Positions 1 through 8,018 of a stretch of DNA of 42,763 bases are shown here, one piece after another. The DNA comes from UBA4742 sp002403895. Lineage in GTDB: Bacteria; Actinomycetota; Acidimicrobiia; Acidimicrobiales; Acidimicrobilacustridaceae. The notes under the pieces are model-generated. The model saw nothing but the letters and a program-made list of their open reading frames with translations, did not search any database and was not told where the DNA came from. The translations under genes and the position numbers were made by a program. Position 1 is the first letter of the stretch, and each line of letters begins with the position of its first letter. The stretch is from positions 1 to 42,763 of the forward strand of contig DAISGD010000025.1 of NCBI GenBank assembly GCA_036823295.1, given 5' to 3'.

Positions 1-33
1 ACGACCGTGGAGGAGCCGACGCCGTCCCCCTGA
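1..33 (+). CDS. 3' end of an upstream gene (partial)
   Basis: The first ten codons of the window, read in frame 1, give TTVEEPTPSP followed by TGA. The acidic, proline-rich end looks like an ordinary C-terminal tail. The rest lies outside the window, so the product cannot be named. In many actinobacteria the gene before the ATP synthase operon encodes a glycosyl-phosphotransferase of wall synthesis, but nothing here shows that. Confidence 0.35.
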   Translation, partial: TTVEEPTPSP

Positions 34-146
34 GCCCGGGCGCCCAGAGTTGCGGCCCGGGGACCCTATGCGTAAGTTGCTCCCGCGTCGCCAGCGCCCT
101 TGTCGGCATGCTCAACTTTCCGCGCGATTAGGGGGAGAGGGCGGAT

Positions 147-176
147 TTGCGCCTGTGCGAGCCGGTACCCTAGATT
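147..176 (+). promoter_or_regulatory. possible promoter of the ATP synthase operon
   Basis: TTGCGC (147-152) and TAGATT (171-176) resemble -35 and -10 boxes with an 18-base spacer. They lie about 95 bases before the chosen start of the first atp gene. They sit in a locally AT-richer stretch of an otherwise GC-rich sequence. This is pattern matching only; no start site is known. Confidence 0.3.
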
Positions 177-192
177 GCGAATCAATTCACAA

Positions 193-207
193 GCCCCTTT
201 TCGGGGC
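193..207 (+). other. short hairpin in the atp leader
   Basis: GCCCC (193-197) and GGGGC (203-207) form a 5-bp stem with loop TTTTC. It lies between the possible promoter and the first atp gene. It could be a leader structure or a weak terminator of the upstream gene. The T run is in the loop and not after the stem, which argues against a classical terminator. Confidence 0.25.
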
Positions 208-270
208 GGCTCGGTCGTCGGCTTCCCGGTCGATCCCGCCGGGTTGGACAAGCCCGAGAGGAGGTTCGAC

Positions 271-555
271 GTGGACCTTCGTGCAGTTCGCGACGTCAAC
301 AACGGGTTCGGTGACGGACTCGCCGCCGCCTTCGAGATGGTTGCGACGCCTGTGATCTTCGCCTTCGCCGGCTACCTGCTCGACCGCTGGCTCGGCCTCC
401 ACCTCGTCTTCGCCCTCCTCTTCGGCCTGGTCGTCTTCGGCTACGAGATCTGGAAGCTCATCATGCGCTACTCGGCCGAGATGGCCGCTCACGACGCGTC
501 GGCACCCTGGGCACGACGCGCCACGGCGGGCGAGGGGAGTGGCTCCGATGATTGA
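271..555 (+). CDS. AtpZ/AtpI-like membrane protein
   Basis: Small membrane protein of 94 residues at the head of the ATP synthase operon. Two hydrophobic segments are visible, roughly residues 21-38 and 41-62, with a short polar turn (DRWLG) between them. This is the layout of the AtpZ family, thought to help assembly of the membrane sector or to transport Mg2+. The frame stays open upstream to about position 100, but I chose GTG 271 because a strong ribosome site, GAGAGGAGG (255-263), lies 7 bases before it and the homologous-looking part begins soon after. The stop overlaps the next start (ATGATTGA), which suggests translational coupling. Confidence 0.7.
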   Translation: MDLRAVRDVNNGFGDGLAAAFEMVATPVIFAFAGYLLDRWLGLHLVFALLFGLVVFGYEIWKLIMRYSAEMAAHDASAPWARRATAGEGSGSDD

Positions 556-982
556 GCAGCCGGTGAACTACGTCGAGGGTTCGCCCGAGGTCGAGATTGC
601 CACCGACATGGTGCGGCGGGCGTTGCCCGTCGCCCCCGTGCTCGTGCTCGCGTGCGGGCTGGTGTGGGGCATCAACGGTGCCCTGTCGAGCGCCTTCGGC
701 ATCGGGCTCGTGCTGCTGAACTTCCTTCTCACTGCCGCCCTGCTGTCCTGGGCGGCCCGCGTCTCGCCCACCATGCTCATGGCCGCCACGCTCGGGGGCT
801 TCCTCGTGCGGATGGCGCTCATCGTGGGTGCGGTGGTGCTGGTGAAGGGCACCTCGTGGGCGGCCATGGCCCCGATGCTGCTCACCATTCTCGTTACTCA
901 CCTCGGCCTGTTGATGTGGGAGACCCGCTACGTATCCATGTCGTTGGCCTTCCCTGGCCTCAAGCCCCGCAAAGGAGCCTGA
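548..982 (+). CDS. AtpI-like ATP synthase accessory membrane protein
   Basis: A 144-residue protein with about four hydrophobic segments (approximately residues 25-45, 47-68, 75-100 and 106-124) and short polar ends. It sits between an AtpZ-like gene and atpB, the place where AtpI usually lies. AtpI proteins are accessory factors thought to aid c-ring assembly; sequence conservation is low, so the assignment rests mainly on topology and position. ATG 548 is preferred to GTG 539 because the ribosome site GAGGGGAG abuts 539 but is well placed for 548. It overlaps the previous gene by 8 bases. Confidence 0.65.
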   Translation: MIEQPVNYVEGSPEVEIATDMVRRALPVAPVLVLACGLVWGINGALSSAFGIGLVLLNFLLTAALLSWAARVSPTMLMAATLGGFLVRMALIVGAVVLVKGTSWAAMAPMLLTILVTHLGLLMWETRYVSMSLAFPGLKPRKGA

Positions 983-985
983 CCG

Positions 986-1756
986 TTGATTCTCGGCCTC
1001 GAGTTCCCGGCAGTCAGCCAGCTCGTTCAGTGGAAGGTGTTGTGGGGCAGCGGCCCGTTCGCGGTCACGCGCGTCACCATCCAGATCGTCCTCTCGGTGA
1101 TCATCGTGGTCGCCTTCTTCCTCATCGCCGGGGCCAAGCGCAAGCTGGTGCCCACCGGCGTGCAGAACGTGGCCGAGTCGGCCGTCGACTTCGTGCAGGA
1201 GGGAATCATCATGCAGAGCATGGGTGTCGAGGGTCTGAGCTGGACGCCCTTCATGCTCACGCTGTTCAGCTTCATCCTGGTGCTGAACTTCTGGGAGGTG
1301 GTGCCCGGCTTCCAGATGCCCGTCACCGCCCACATCGCCATCCCGGCCGAGCTCGCCATCCTCGTGTGGGTGCTGTTCAACGCGGTGGGCATCAAGAGCC
1401 AGGGCTTCTTCGGCTACTTCAAGTCGATGGCCTTCCCGCCGGGCGTTCCGTGGCCCCTCTACGTCCTCTTCACGCCCATCGAGATCGTGTCGACGCTGTT
1501 CGTGCGCCCGCTCTCGCTGGCGGTGCGGCTCTTCGCCAACATGCTCGCCGGCCACATGCTGCTGGCGACCTTCGCCGTGCTCTCGGCCGCCATGTTCACC
1601 GCCGACGCCATCTACCTGCGGCCCCTCGGCATCCTGCCCTTCGGCCTGCTGATCGCCCTGATGGGCTTCGAGGTGCTCGTCTCGTTCCTCCAGGCCTTCA
1701 TCTTCACCATCCTCGCCGCCGTGTACCTCGGCCTCGCGATGCACCCCGAGCACTGA
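986..1756 (+). CDS. atpB: ATP synthase F0 subunit a
   Basis: Subunit a forms the stationary half of the proton channel in the membrane sector and works with the c ring. The 256-residue product has multiple membrane helices. It contains the conserved segment RPLSLAVRLFANMLAGH, whose arginine in AVRLFAN is the essential residue facing the c-ring carboxylate. The start is TTG 986, supported by AAAGGAG (971-977) 8 bases upstream; there is no better ATG. It lies 3 bases after the AtpI-like gene and 59 bases before atpE. Length and gene order are normal for the family. Confidence 0.95.
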   Translation: MILGLEFPAVSQLVQWKVLWGSGPFAVTRVTIQIVLSVIIVVAFFLIAGAKRKLVPTGVQNVAESAVDFVQEGIIMQSMGVEGLSWTPFMLTLFSFILVLNFWEVVPGFQMPVTAHIAIPAELAILVWVLFNAVGIKSQGFFGYFKSMAFPPGVPWPLYVLFTPIEIVSTLFVRPLSLAVRLFANMLAGHMLLATFAVLSAAMFTADAIYLRPLGILPFGLLIALMGFEVLVSFLQAFIFTILAAVYLGLAMHPEH

Positions 1757-1815
1757 TTCGCTCAGCGCCCGGACCAAGTCCCGAATCACCGCCCGAAAGA
1801 TAGAAGGAGAATCCA

Positions 1816-2073
1816 TTGCTGCATGTACTTGCTGAGCAACAGGCAGGCGAACTGGCGAGCGGTCTCAAGACCGTCGGCGCCGGCATCGTCTACGGGGGCG
1901 CGGCCATCGGGCCGGGCATCGGCATCGGCATTGTGGTCGGCAACGCCATCACCGCGATGGCCCGCCAGCCCGAGGCCTCCGGTCCGGTCCGCACCACCAT
2001 GTTCCTTGGCATCGCCTTCACCGAGGCGCTCGCCCTGTTCGGCTTCGTCCTCGCGTTCCTGCTCAAGGGTTAG
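1816..2073 (+). CDS. atpE: ATP synthase F0 subunit c
   Basis: An 85-residue two-helix proteolipid that forms the rotating ring. Helix 1 has the glycine-rich packing motif GIGIGIVVG (about residues 34-42). The polar loop is RQPE (50-53). Helix 2 carries the ion-binding Glu70 in FTEALALFGF. The residues after Glu70 are Ala-Leu, without the Ser/Thr ligands of sodium-binding rings, so proton coupling is inferred. The start is TTG 1816 with AGAAGGAGA (1802-1810) just upstream. TTG starts on both atpB and atpE may moderate expression. Confidence 0.95.
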   Translation: MLHVLAEQQAGELASGLKTVGAGIVYGGAAIGPGIGIGIVVGNAITAMARQPEASGPVRTTMFLGIAFTEALALFGFVLAFLLKG

Positions 2074-2081
2074 GCGGTCCG

Positions 2082-2744
2082 ATGCGCACGAGAGCAGCCA
2101 TCGCCTCGGGCGTCCTGGTGCTGACGGTCCTCTTCGGGTCGACGTCGGTCGCCTCGGCGGCCACCACGACAGTGAAGCAGACCGAGATCGCCAAGTGCGT
2201 CCAGGACGCCCTCAACCAGGGCACCGACGCGGGTGAATGCGTCAAGGCCACCAGCCCGATCGTCCCCGACGCGACCGACCTTTTCTACGGCGGCCTGGCG
2301 TTCCTCATCCTGCTCGTCGCCATGTGGAAGTTCGCGCTCCCCGGCGTGAAGAAGGGCATGGACGGCCGCTCCGAGCGCATCCGTGCCGATCTGGCGCGGG
2401 CCGACGCGGCCAAGACCGAGGCCGAGCAGCTGCTGGCGACCTACCAGCGCCAGGTGGCCAACTCCAAGGCCGAGGCCACCCGCATCATCGAGGACGCCCG
2501 GGCCACCGCCGACGGGCTCAGGGCCGAGCTGCATCGGAGGGCCGAGGCCGAGATCGCCGAGGCGCGGCAGCGGGCCGCGGCCGACATCGAGGCGTCGAAG
2601 GCCCAGGCCATCGCCGATCTCACCAGCGAGGTGGCCTCGTTGGCCATCGGCGCCGCTGAGGTCGTGGTCCAGAAGAGCCTCGACCGCGAGACGCAGGTGC
2701 AGCTGATCGAGAACTACATCAACCAGGTCGGATCGACCAACTGA
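2082..2744 (+). CDS. atpF: ATP synthase F0 subunit b with signal-peptide-like N-terminus
   Basis: Subunit b is the peripheral stalk, anchored by one helix. Here the membrane anchor is at about residues 68-86 and is followed by a long charged Ala/Glu/Arg-rich coiled coil to the C-terminus, as expected. Unusually, it is preceded by a second hydrophobic segment (residues 5-26) that looks like a signal peptide with an ASA cleavage site at 24-26. About 40 further residues follow, containing Cys39 and Cys53. The 220-residue length exceeds the usual 160-185 by this extension. The ATG 2082 start has only a weak ribosome site (TAGGCGG); a later start would be needed to remove the extension, and none has a good site. 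It begins 8 bases after atpE. Confidence 0.93.
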   Translation: MRTRAAIASGVLVLTVLFGSTSVASAATTTVKQTEIAKCVQDALNQGTDAGECVKATSPIVPDATDLFYGGLAFLILLVAMWKFALPGVKKGMDGRSERIRADLARADAAKTEAEQLLATYQRQVANSKAEATRIIEDARATADGLRAELHRRAEAEIAEARQRAAADIEASKAQAIADLTSEVASLAIGAAEVVVQKSLDRETQVQLIENYINQVGSTN

Positions 2745-2793
2745 CCCCGTCCGCCGGGGGCCCGGCGGACGAGACCTTGAAGGAGATCGGCTC

Positions 2794-3336
2794 GTGGCCG
2801 AGCAGAGCAGAACCGAGCAGCGGATCACGGGCTACGCCGAGGCGTTGCTCTCCGTCGCCACCAACGAGCAGAACCTGGGCGAGGTCGCCGACGAGCTGTT
2901 CCGCTTCGCCCGGGTGCTCGAGGGCTCCGACGAGCTGCGCGACGCGCTGACCGACCCCCACCTGCCCGCGGCGCGCCGCCAGCAGATCGTCGAGGACCTG
3001 CTCGCCGGTAAGGCCACCGATATCACCACCGCCCTGGTCTCGATGGTGGTCGGCGTCGGGCGGGCTCGCGATCTGCCCGCCGTCATCGACCGGTTCGTCC
3101 AGTTGACCGCCCGTCAAGGCCAGCGCTCCGTCGCCGAGGTGCGGGCGGCCATCGAGCTCACCGAGGACCAACGGGCCCGCCTGGCCGAGGCGCTGAGCAG
3201 CGCGACCGGTGGGGCGGTCGAGGTCAAGGTCATCGTCGATCCCTCCGTGCTCGGTGGGGTCGTCACCCAGATCGGCGACACCGTTATCGACGGGTCCGTG
3301 CGCCATCGCTTGAACCAGCTGCGAGAGACCATCTAG
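2794..3336 (+). CDS. atpH: ATP synthase F1 subunit delta
   Basis: Delta joins the peripheral stalk to the top of the alpha/beta hexamer. The 180-residue product has the all-helical N-terminal domain (residues 10-110) and the conserved C-terminal signature, here VDPSVLGGVVTQIGDTVIDG followed by SVRHRLNQL. GTG 2794 is the start, with AAGGAG (2780-2785) 8 bases upstream. The gene is separate from atpF, unlike the b-delta fusion of mycobacteria, which helps exclude that group as the host. Length is normal. Confidence 0.93.
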   Translation: MAEQSRTEQRITGYAEALLSVATNEQNLGEVADELFRFARVLEGSDELRDALTDPHLPAARRQQIVEDLLAGKATDITTALVSMVVGVGRARDLPAVIDRFVQLTARQGQRSVAEVRAAIELTEDQRARLAEALSSATGGAVEVKVIVDPSVLGGVVTQIGDTVIDGSVRHRLNQLRETI

Positions 3337-3420
3337 AGAAGCCCCGCCGTCCAGCGGCATCGGTCCGGGCCACCGCCCGACCGACCGCGGATGTCATGTC
3401 AAGGGAGAAGTCGAACACCA

Positions 3421-5073
3421 ATGGCTGAACTCACGATCAACACCAGCGACATCACCGCCAGCCTGCAGAGGAACCTCGCGGACTTCCATCCCGAGGTCGA
3501 GCTGCGGCAGATCGGGCGGGTGCTCGAGGTCGGTGACGGCATCGCCCGCGTCTCGGGGCTTCCCGACGTCGGCGTGAACGAGTTGCTCGAGTTCGAGGGG
3601 GGAACTTTCGGGCTGGCGCTGAACCTCGACGAGGAGTCGATCGGTGCGGTGATCCTGGGTGACGCCGAGTCGGCTGCTGAGGTACAGGAGGGCGCGCCGG
3701 TGCGGGCCACCGGGCGCATCCTCTCCGTGCCCGTCGGCGACGCCATGCTCGGCCGGGTGGTGAATGCCCTGGGCGAGCCCATCGACGGCAAGGGAGCCAT
3801 CGTCGGTGCCCAGCTGCGGCGCATGGAGGTCCAGGCCCCGGGCATCGTGGGCCGTCAGCCGGTGCACGAGCCGATGCAGACCGGCATCAAGTCGATCGAC
3901 GCCATGACCCCCATCGGGCGGGGCCAGCGTCAGCTCATCATCGGCGACCGCAAGACGGGCAAGACGACGGTCTGCGTCGACACGATCCTGAACCAGAAGG
4001 GTCAGGACGTGAAGTGCATTTACGTCGCCATCGGCCAGAAGGCGTCGACGGTGTCGCAGACGGTGAACACCCTGCGGGAGTACGGCGCCCTGGACTACAC
4101 GGTCGTGGTGGTGGCGTCTGCCGGCGACCCGGCCCCGTTCAAGTACCTCGCCCCCTACGGCGGCTGCGCCATGGGCCAGCACTGGATGGACAACGGCGAG
4201 GCCGCCCTCATCGTCTACGACGACCTGTCCAAGCAGGCCGAGGCCTACCGCCAGATGTCGCTGCTCCTGCGCCGCCCGCCGGGCCGCGAGGCCTACCCGG
4301 GCGACGTGTTCTATCTGCACAGCCGCCTGCTCGAGCGGGCCGCCAAGCTGTCCGACGAGCTGGGCGCCGGCTCGCTCACCGCCCTGCCGGTCATCGAGAC
4401 CAAGGCCGGTGACGTGTCGGCCTACATCCCCACCAACGTGATCTCCATCACCGATGGCCAGGTGTACCTGCAGGACGATCTGTTCAAGTCGGGTGTGCGT
4501 CCCGCCGTCGACGTGGGCATCTCGGTGTCCCGCGTGGGTGGTGCGGCCCAGACCAAGGCCATGAAGTCGGTGGCGGGCACGCTCAAGCTCGATCTGGCCC
4601 AGTTCCGCGAGCTCGAGGCCTTCGCCACGTTCGGCTCCGAGCTCGACAAGATCTCCGCCGCCCAGCTCGAACGGGGCTACCGCCTGACCGAGCTGCTGAA
4701 GCAGGACCTCAACTCGCCTATGTCCATGAACGAGCAGGTCGCGGTCATCGCCGCCGGCACCGGTGGCTACCTCGACGACATCCCCGTCAGCGATGCCAAG
4801 CGGTTCGAGGCGGACCTGCTCGACTACCTGCGGGGTCGCCACAGCGACCTGCTCGACAGCATCCGCACCACCGGCAAGATGCCCGACGGGGGCGCCCTCG
4901 AGGTGGCCATCGCCGCCTTCAAGGACGAGTTCGCCTCCTCTGACGGCGCCGTCAGCGGTGTCCCAGTCGAGGACGTCGAGATCGGCGACGCGGTGGTCAC
5001 CCGGGCCGGCGGTCCGGCCGAAGCCACCCTGCCCGAGGACGAGATCGCCCGCACCGAGGCTGAAGAGGCATAA
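3421..5073 (+). CDS. atpA: ATP synthase F1 subunit alpha
   Basis: Non-catalytic nucleotide-binding subunit of the F1 hexamer, 550 residues. The Walker A loop GDRKTGKT lies at residues 175-182. The beta-barrel N-terminal domain (IGRVLEVGDGIARVSGL) and the segment SGVRPAVDVGISVSRVGGAA that precedes the C-terminal helical bundle are intact. ATG 3421 is preferred to an in-frame GTG 30 bases upstream because the protein then starts as MAEL, typical of the family, with AGGGAGAAG (3401-3409) before it. The acidic tail after residue 510 is common in actinobacterial homologues. It is followed directly by atpG. Confidence 0.96.
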   Translation: MAELTINTSDITASLQRNLADFHPEVELRQIGRVLEVGDGIARVSGLPDVGVNELLEFEGGTFGLALNLDEESIGAVILGDAESAAEVQEGAPVRATGRILSVPVGDAMLGRVVNALGEPIDGKGAIVGAQLRRMEVQAPGIVGRQPVHEPMQTGIKSIDAMTPIGRGQRQLIIGDRKTGKTTVCVDTILNQKGQDVKCIYVAIGQKASTVSQTVNTLREYGALDYTVVVVASAGDPAPFKYLAPYGGCAMGQHWMDNGEAALIVYDDLSKQAEAYRQMSLLLRRPPGREAYPGDVFYLHSRLLERAAKLSDELGAGSLTALPVIETKAGDVSAYIPTNVISITDGQVYLQDDLFKSGVRPAVDVGISVSRVGGAAQTKAMKSVAGTLKLDLAQFRELEAFATFGSELDKISAAQLERGYRLTELLKQDLNSPMSMNEQVAVIAAGTGGYLDDIPVSDAKRFEADLLDYLRGRHSDLLDSIRTTGKMPDGGALEVAIAAFKDEFASSDGAVSGVPVEDVEIGDAVVTRAGGPAEATLPEDEIARTEAEEA

Positions 5074-6060
5074 ATGGCTGGTGGTCAAGAGCGGATCCTC
5101 CGCCGACGGATCAAGAGCGTCGAGTCGACGAAGAAGATCACGCGCGCCATGGAGCTCATCTCGGCGACGCGGGTGGTCAAGGCGCAGGATCGCGCCGCCG
5201 CGGCTCGGCCCTACAGCGAGGAGATCACCTCGGTGATCCTCGATTTGGTGAATGCCGGCGCAGCCAAGGATCACCCCTTGCTGCGTGACAACCCTGACGC
5301 CAATACCGCCGCCTTCATCGTCGTCACCTCCGACCGGGGGCTGTGCGGCGGCTACAACTCGACCGTCATCCGCATGGCCGAGCGGGAGCTCAAGGCCCGC
5401 CAGGAGGAGGGCCGCGACTACTCCCTCATCGTGGTCGGCACCAAGGGTGAGCAGTACTTCCGCTTCCGGAACTACCGCATCGATGCCAGCTTCGCCGGCG
5501 TCGCCGACCAGCCCACCTACGAAGACGCGCGACGGGTGGCTGCCGCCGTGCGCGAGCGCTTCGAGTCGGGCACCTTGGCCTCCGTCGACCTCGCCTTCAC
5601 CCGCTACCTCAACTCGGCGACCCAGGAAGCGGTCGTCCGTCGGTTCCTGCCGCTCAAGGTCGAAGACGACGGGTCGGCCGGCACCGGCGCCAACCCGGTG
5701 GGCGACCTCGAATACGAGCCGTCCCCCGACGGCATCCTCGACGAGATCCTGCCTCGCTACGTCGAGTCCCGCATCTTCTCGGCGCTCCTGGACGCATCGG
5801 CGTCCGAGCACGCCGCCCGTCAGCGGGCCATGAAGGCCGCCACCGACAACGCCGAAGAGCTGAAGACCAAGCTCACCCGCATCATGAACCGCGCCCGCCA
5901 GGACTCGATCACCACCGAGATCATGGAGATCGTCGGCGGCGCCGAGGCCCTGAAGAACGACAAGGGGGGGCCTGAAGACCTGCTGCTCGAGCACCTCACC
6001 CCCGAGCACCTCTTCGCCCAGCACCTCGACTATCTCGTTCACCAGCCCTCGGCTCACTGA
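5074..6060 (+). CDS. atpG: ATP synthase F1 subunit gamma, with extended C-terminus
   Basis: Gamma is the central rotor shaft. The N-terminal helix (RRRIKSVESTKKITRAMELI) and C-terminal helix (RARQDSITTEIMEIVGGAEAL) are both conserved. In most homologues the protein ends a few residues after the GGAEAL motif, near 290-300 residues. Here it runs on for about 35 residues, giving 328. The extra part begins just after a run of seven G (5964-5970). If one more G were present the protein would end at once as KGGA, giving 300 residues. The tail nevertheless has coding-like G/C-ending codons, so it may be genuine. The ATG follows the atpA stop with no gap. Confidence 0.93.
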   Translation: MAGGQERILRRRIKSVESTKKITRAMELISATRVVKAQDRAAAARPYSEEITSVILDLVNAGAAKDHPLLRDNPDANTAAFIVVTSDRGLCGGYNSTVIRMAERELKARQEEGRDYSLIVVGTKGEQYFRFRNYRIDASFAGVADQPTYEDARRVAAAVRERFESGTLASVDLAFTRYLNSATQEAVVRRFLPLKVEDDGSAGTGANPVGDLEYEPSPDGILDEILPRYVESRIFSALLDASASEHAARQRAMKAATDNAEELKTKLTRIMNRARQDSITTEIMEIVGGAEALKNDKGGPEDLLLEHLTPEHLFAQHLDYLVHQPSAH

Positions 6061-6117
6061 TCGCCGATCTCACCACCTCGCACGCCGATACCCCCGCCAG
6101 CACCAGGAGAACCCCGC

Positions 6118-7581
6118 ATGACCGTCACCGACACTCCCACGAGCGCCCCTCAGGGCACGCCCGCTCTGAAGGACGGCCGCGTCGTGGCCATCGCCGGCCC
6201 TGTGGTCGACGTCGAGTTCCCCCGTGGTTCCCTGCCCGAGATCAACTACGCGGTGCAGTGGACGATCAACCTCGACGGGAACGAGGTCCTGGTGACCGGT
6301 GAGGTCGCCCAGCAGATCGGCGATAGCCGGGTGCGCGTCGTGGCTCTCAAGCCCACCGATGGCCTCACCCGAGGCACGCCGGTGCGCAACACGGGCCGCG
6401 GCATCAGTGTGCCGGTGGGCGACGTCACCCTGGGCAAGGTGTGGAACGTCATTGGTGAACCGCTGAACGCTCCGGCTTCGGTGCTCGACGAGGTGACCGA
6501 GCGTTGGGACATCCACCGCGAGGCTCCGGCGTTCGACAGCCTCGAGCCCAAGGCCCTGGTCTTCCCGACCGGCCTCAAGGTCATCGATCTGCTCACCCCC
6601 TACGTGCAGGGTGGCAAGATCGGCCTGTTCGGTGGGGCCGGCGTGGGCAAGACCGTGATCATCCAGGAGATGATCAACCGGGTCGCCACCCAGCATGGTG
6701 GGGTGTCGGTGTTCGCCGGTGTGGGCGAGCGCACCCGTGAAGGCACCGACCTGCTCCTCGAGATGGAAGAGACTGGCGTGCTCGAGAAGGCCGCCCTGGT
6801 CTTCGGCCAGATGGACGAGCCGCCGGGCGTGCGCCTTCGGGTCGCGCTCTCGGCGCTGACCATGGCCGAGTACTTCCGTGACGTGCAGGGACAGGACGTA
6901 CTGCTGTTCGTCGACAACATCTTCCGCTTCGTGCAGGCCGGCTCTGAGGTGTCGACCTTGCTGGGGCGCATGCCGTCAGCCGTGGGCTACCAGCCCACCC
7001 TGGCCGACGAGATGGGCGAGTTGCAGGAGCGCATCACCTCGACCCGGGGGCGGTCCATCACGTCGCTGCAGGCCGTGTACGTGCCCGCCGACGACTACAC
7101 CGACCCCGCCCCGTTCACCACCTTCACCCATCTCGACGCCACCACCGAGCTCTCCCGGGAGATCGCCTCGCTGGGCATCTACCCGGCCGTGGACCCGCTG
7201 GCCTCGACGTCCACGATCCTTGCCCCCGAGGTCGTGGGCCAGCGTCACTACGACGTCGCCCGCCGGGTGCAGGAGGTGCTCCAGCGCTACAAGGAGCTCC
7301 AAGACATCATCGCCATCCTCGGTCTCGACGAGCTCTCCGAGGAGGACCGCATCGTGGTGGACCGGGCCCGCAAGGTGCAGCGCTTCTTGTCCCAGCCGTT
7401 CAACGTGGCCAAGGTGTTCACCGGCCTCGACGGGGTGACGGTGTCGATCGAGGACACCGTCGAGTCGTTCGAGCAGCTGGTCAATGGCGACCTCGACGAC
7501 TTGCCCGAGCAGGCCTTTCTCAACGTCGGCGATGCCGACTCGGTGCGGGCCAAGGCTCGTGAGCTGGAGAAGAACGTCTGA
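6118..7581 (+). CDS. atpD: ATP synthase F1 subunit beta
   Basis: Catalytic subunit of F1, 487 residues. Walker A GGAGVGKT is at residues 172-179. GERTREG, the Walker B strand (DVLLFVDNIFRF) and the C-terminal lever motif DELSEED are intact. The start ATG 6118 has AGGAGAA about 8 bases upstream. The final TGA shares its A with the ATG of atpC (TGATG), so translation of the two is probably coupled. Confidence 0.97.
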   Translation: MTVTDTPTSAPQGTPALKDGRVVAIAGPVVDVEFPRGSLPEINYAVQWTINLDGNEVLVTGEVAQQIGDSRVRVVALKPTDGLTRGTPVRNTGRGISVPVGDVTLGKVWNVIGEPLNAPASVLDEVTERWDIHREAPAFDSLEPKALVFPTGLKVIDLLTPYVQGGKIGLFGGAGVGKTVIIQEMINRVATQHGGVSVFAGVGERTREGTDLLLEMEETGVLEKAALVFGQMDEPPGVRLRVALSALTMAEYFRDVQGQDVLLFVDNIFRFVQAGSEVSTLLGRMPSAVGYQPTLADEMGELQERITSTRGRSITSLQAVYVPADDYTDPAPFTTFTHLDATTELSREIASLGIYPAVDPLASTSTILAPEVVGQRHYDVARRVQEVLQRYKELQDIIAILGLDELSEEDRIVVDRARKVQRFLSQPFNVAKVFTGLDGVTVSIEDTVESFEQLVNGDLDDLPEQAFLNVGDADSVRAKARELEKNV

Positions 7582-7979
7582 TGCCCATGCAGGTCGAACT
7601 CGTCTCGCCGGAGCGGATCCTGCTCTCGGTCGAAGCCATCATGGTGCGGGCCCGCACCCTCAGCGGCGGCGACATCGCATTCCTGACCGGTCACGCCGCC
7701 TTCATTGGGGCCTTGGCCACGTGGCGGGTGGACATCACCCCCGTCGACGGCGCTCCGCTGCTGGCGGCGGTCCACGGCGGGTTCATCTCCATCAACCACG
7801 ACCACGTGAAGATCCTGTCGGACCTCGCCGAGCTGGCCGACCAGGTCGACGTGGCCCGCGCCCAGGCGGCTGCCGATCGGGCCGAGGCCGAGTTGGGAGC
7901 CGACGCTGAGGATGTTGCAGCCGGGGCCGCACTGGCCCGAGCCCACGCCCGCCTCCGCACCGCCGGCGTCCTCGTCTAG
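7581..7979 (+). CDS. atpC: ATP synthase F1 subunit epsilon
   Basis: Epsilon binds the base of gamma and can inhibit ATP hydrolysis. The 132-residue product has the N-terminal beta-sandwich beginning with MPMQVELVSPERILLS. It then has an Ala-rich C-terminal helical hairpin (residues 83-125). The family signature around 'GHAAFIGAL' and 'VHGGFISI' is recognisable. The start overlaps the atpD stop by one base; ATG 7587 two codons later is an alternative. It is the last gene of the atp operon. The next gene converges 39 bases away, and I see no convincing terminator hairpin between them. Confidence 0.9.
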   Translation: MPMQVELVSPERILLSVEAIMVRARTLSGGDIAFLTGHAAFIGALATWRVDITPVDGAPLLAAVHGGFISINHDHVKILSDLAELADQVDVARAQAAADRAEAELGADAEDVAAGAALARAHARLRTAGVLV

Positions 7980-8018
7980 CAAGTCCTCCCCAACCGGCCG
8001 CCCGCAGCCGTGGGCCGA

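Noticed and set aside
461..1816. 451-codon open frame opposite the start of the atp operon
   Set aside because: Very rich in His, Glu and Gly, with no domain; it lies opposite the AtpI-like and atpB genes, which have clear membrane patterns and ribosome sites.
3394..6057. 887-codon open frame opposite atpA and atpG
   Set aside because: Exact shadow of two certain ATP synthase genes; long antisense frames are expected where the third codon position is almost always G or C. Its translation is low-complexity and matches no family.
7980..8018. Possible terminator between atpC and PPK2
   Set aside because: Only short, imperfect GC pairings can be drawn; no stem better than chance in this composition.
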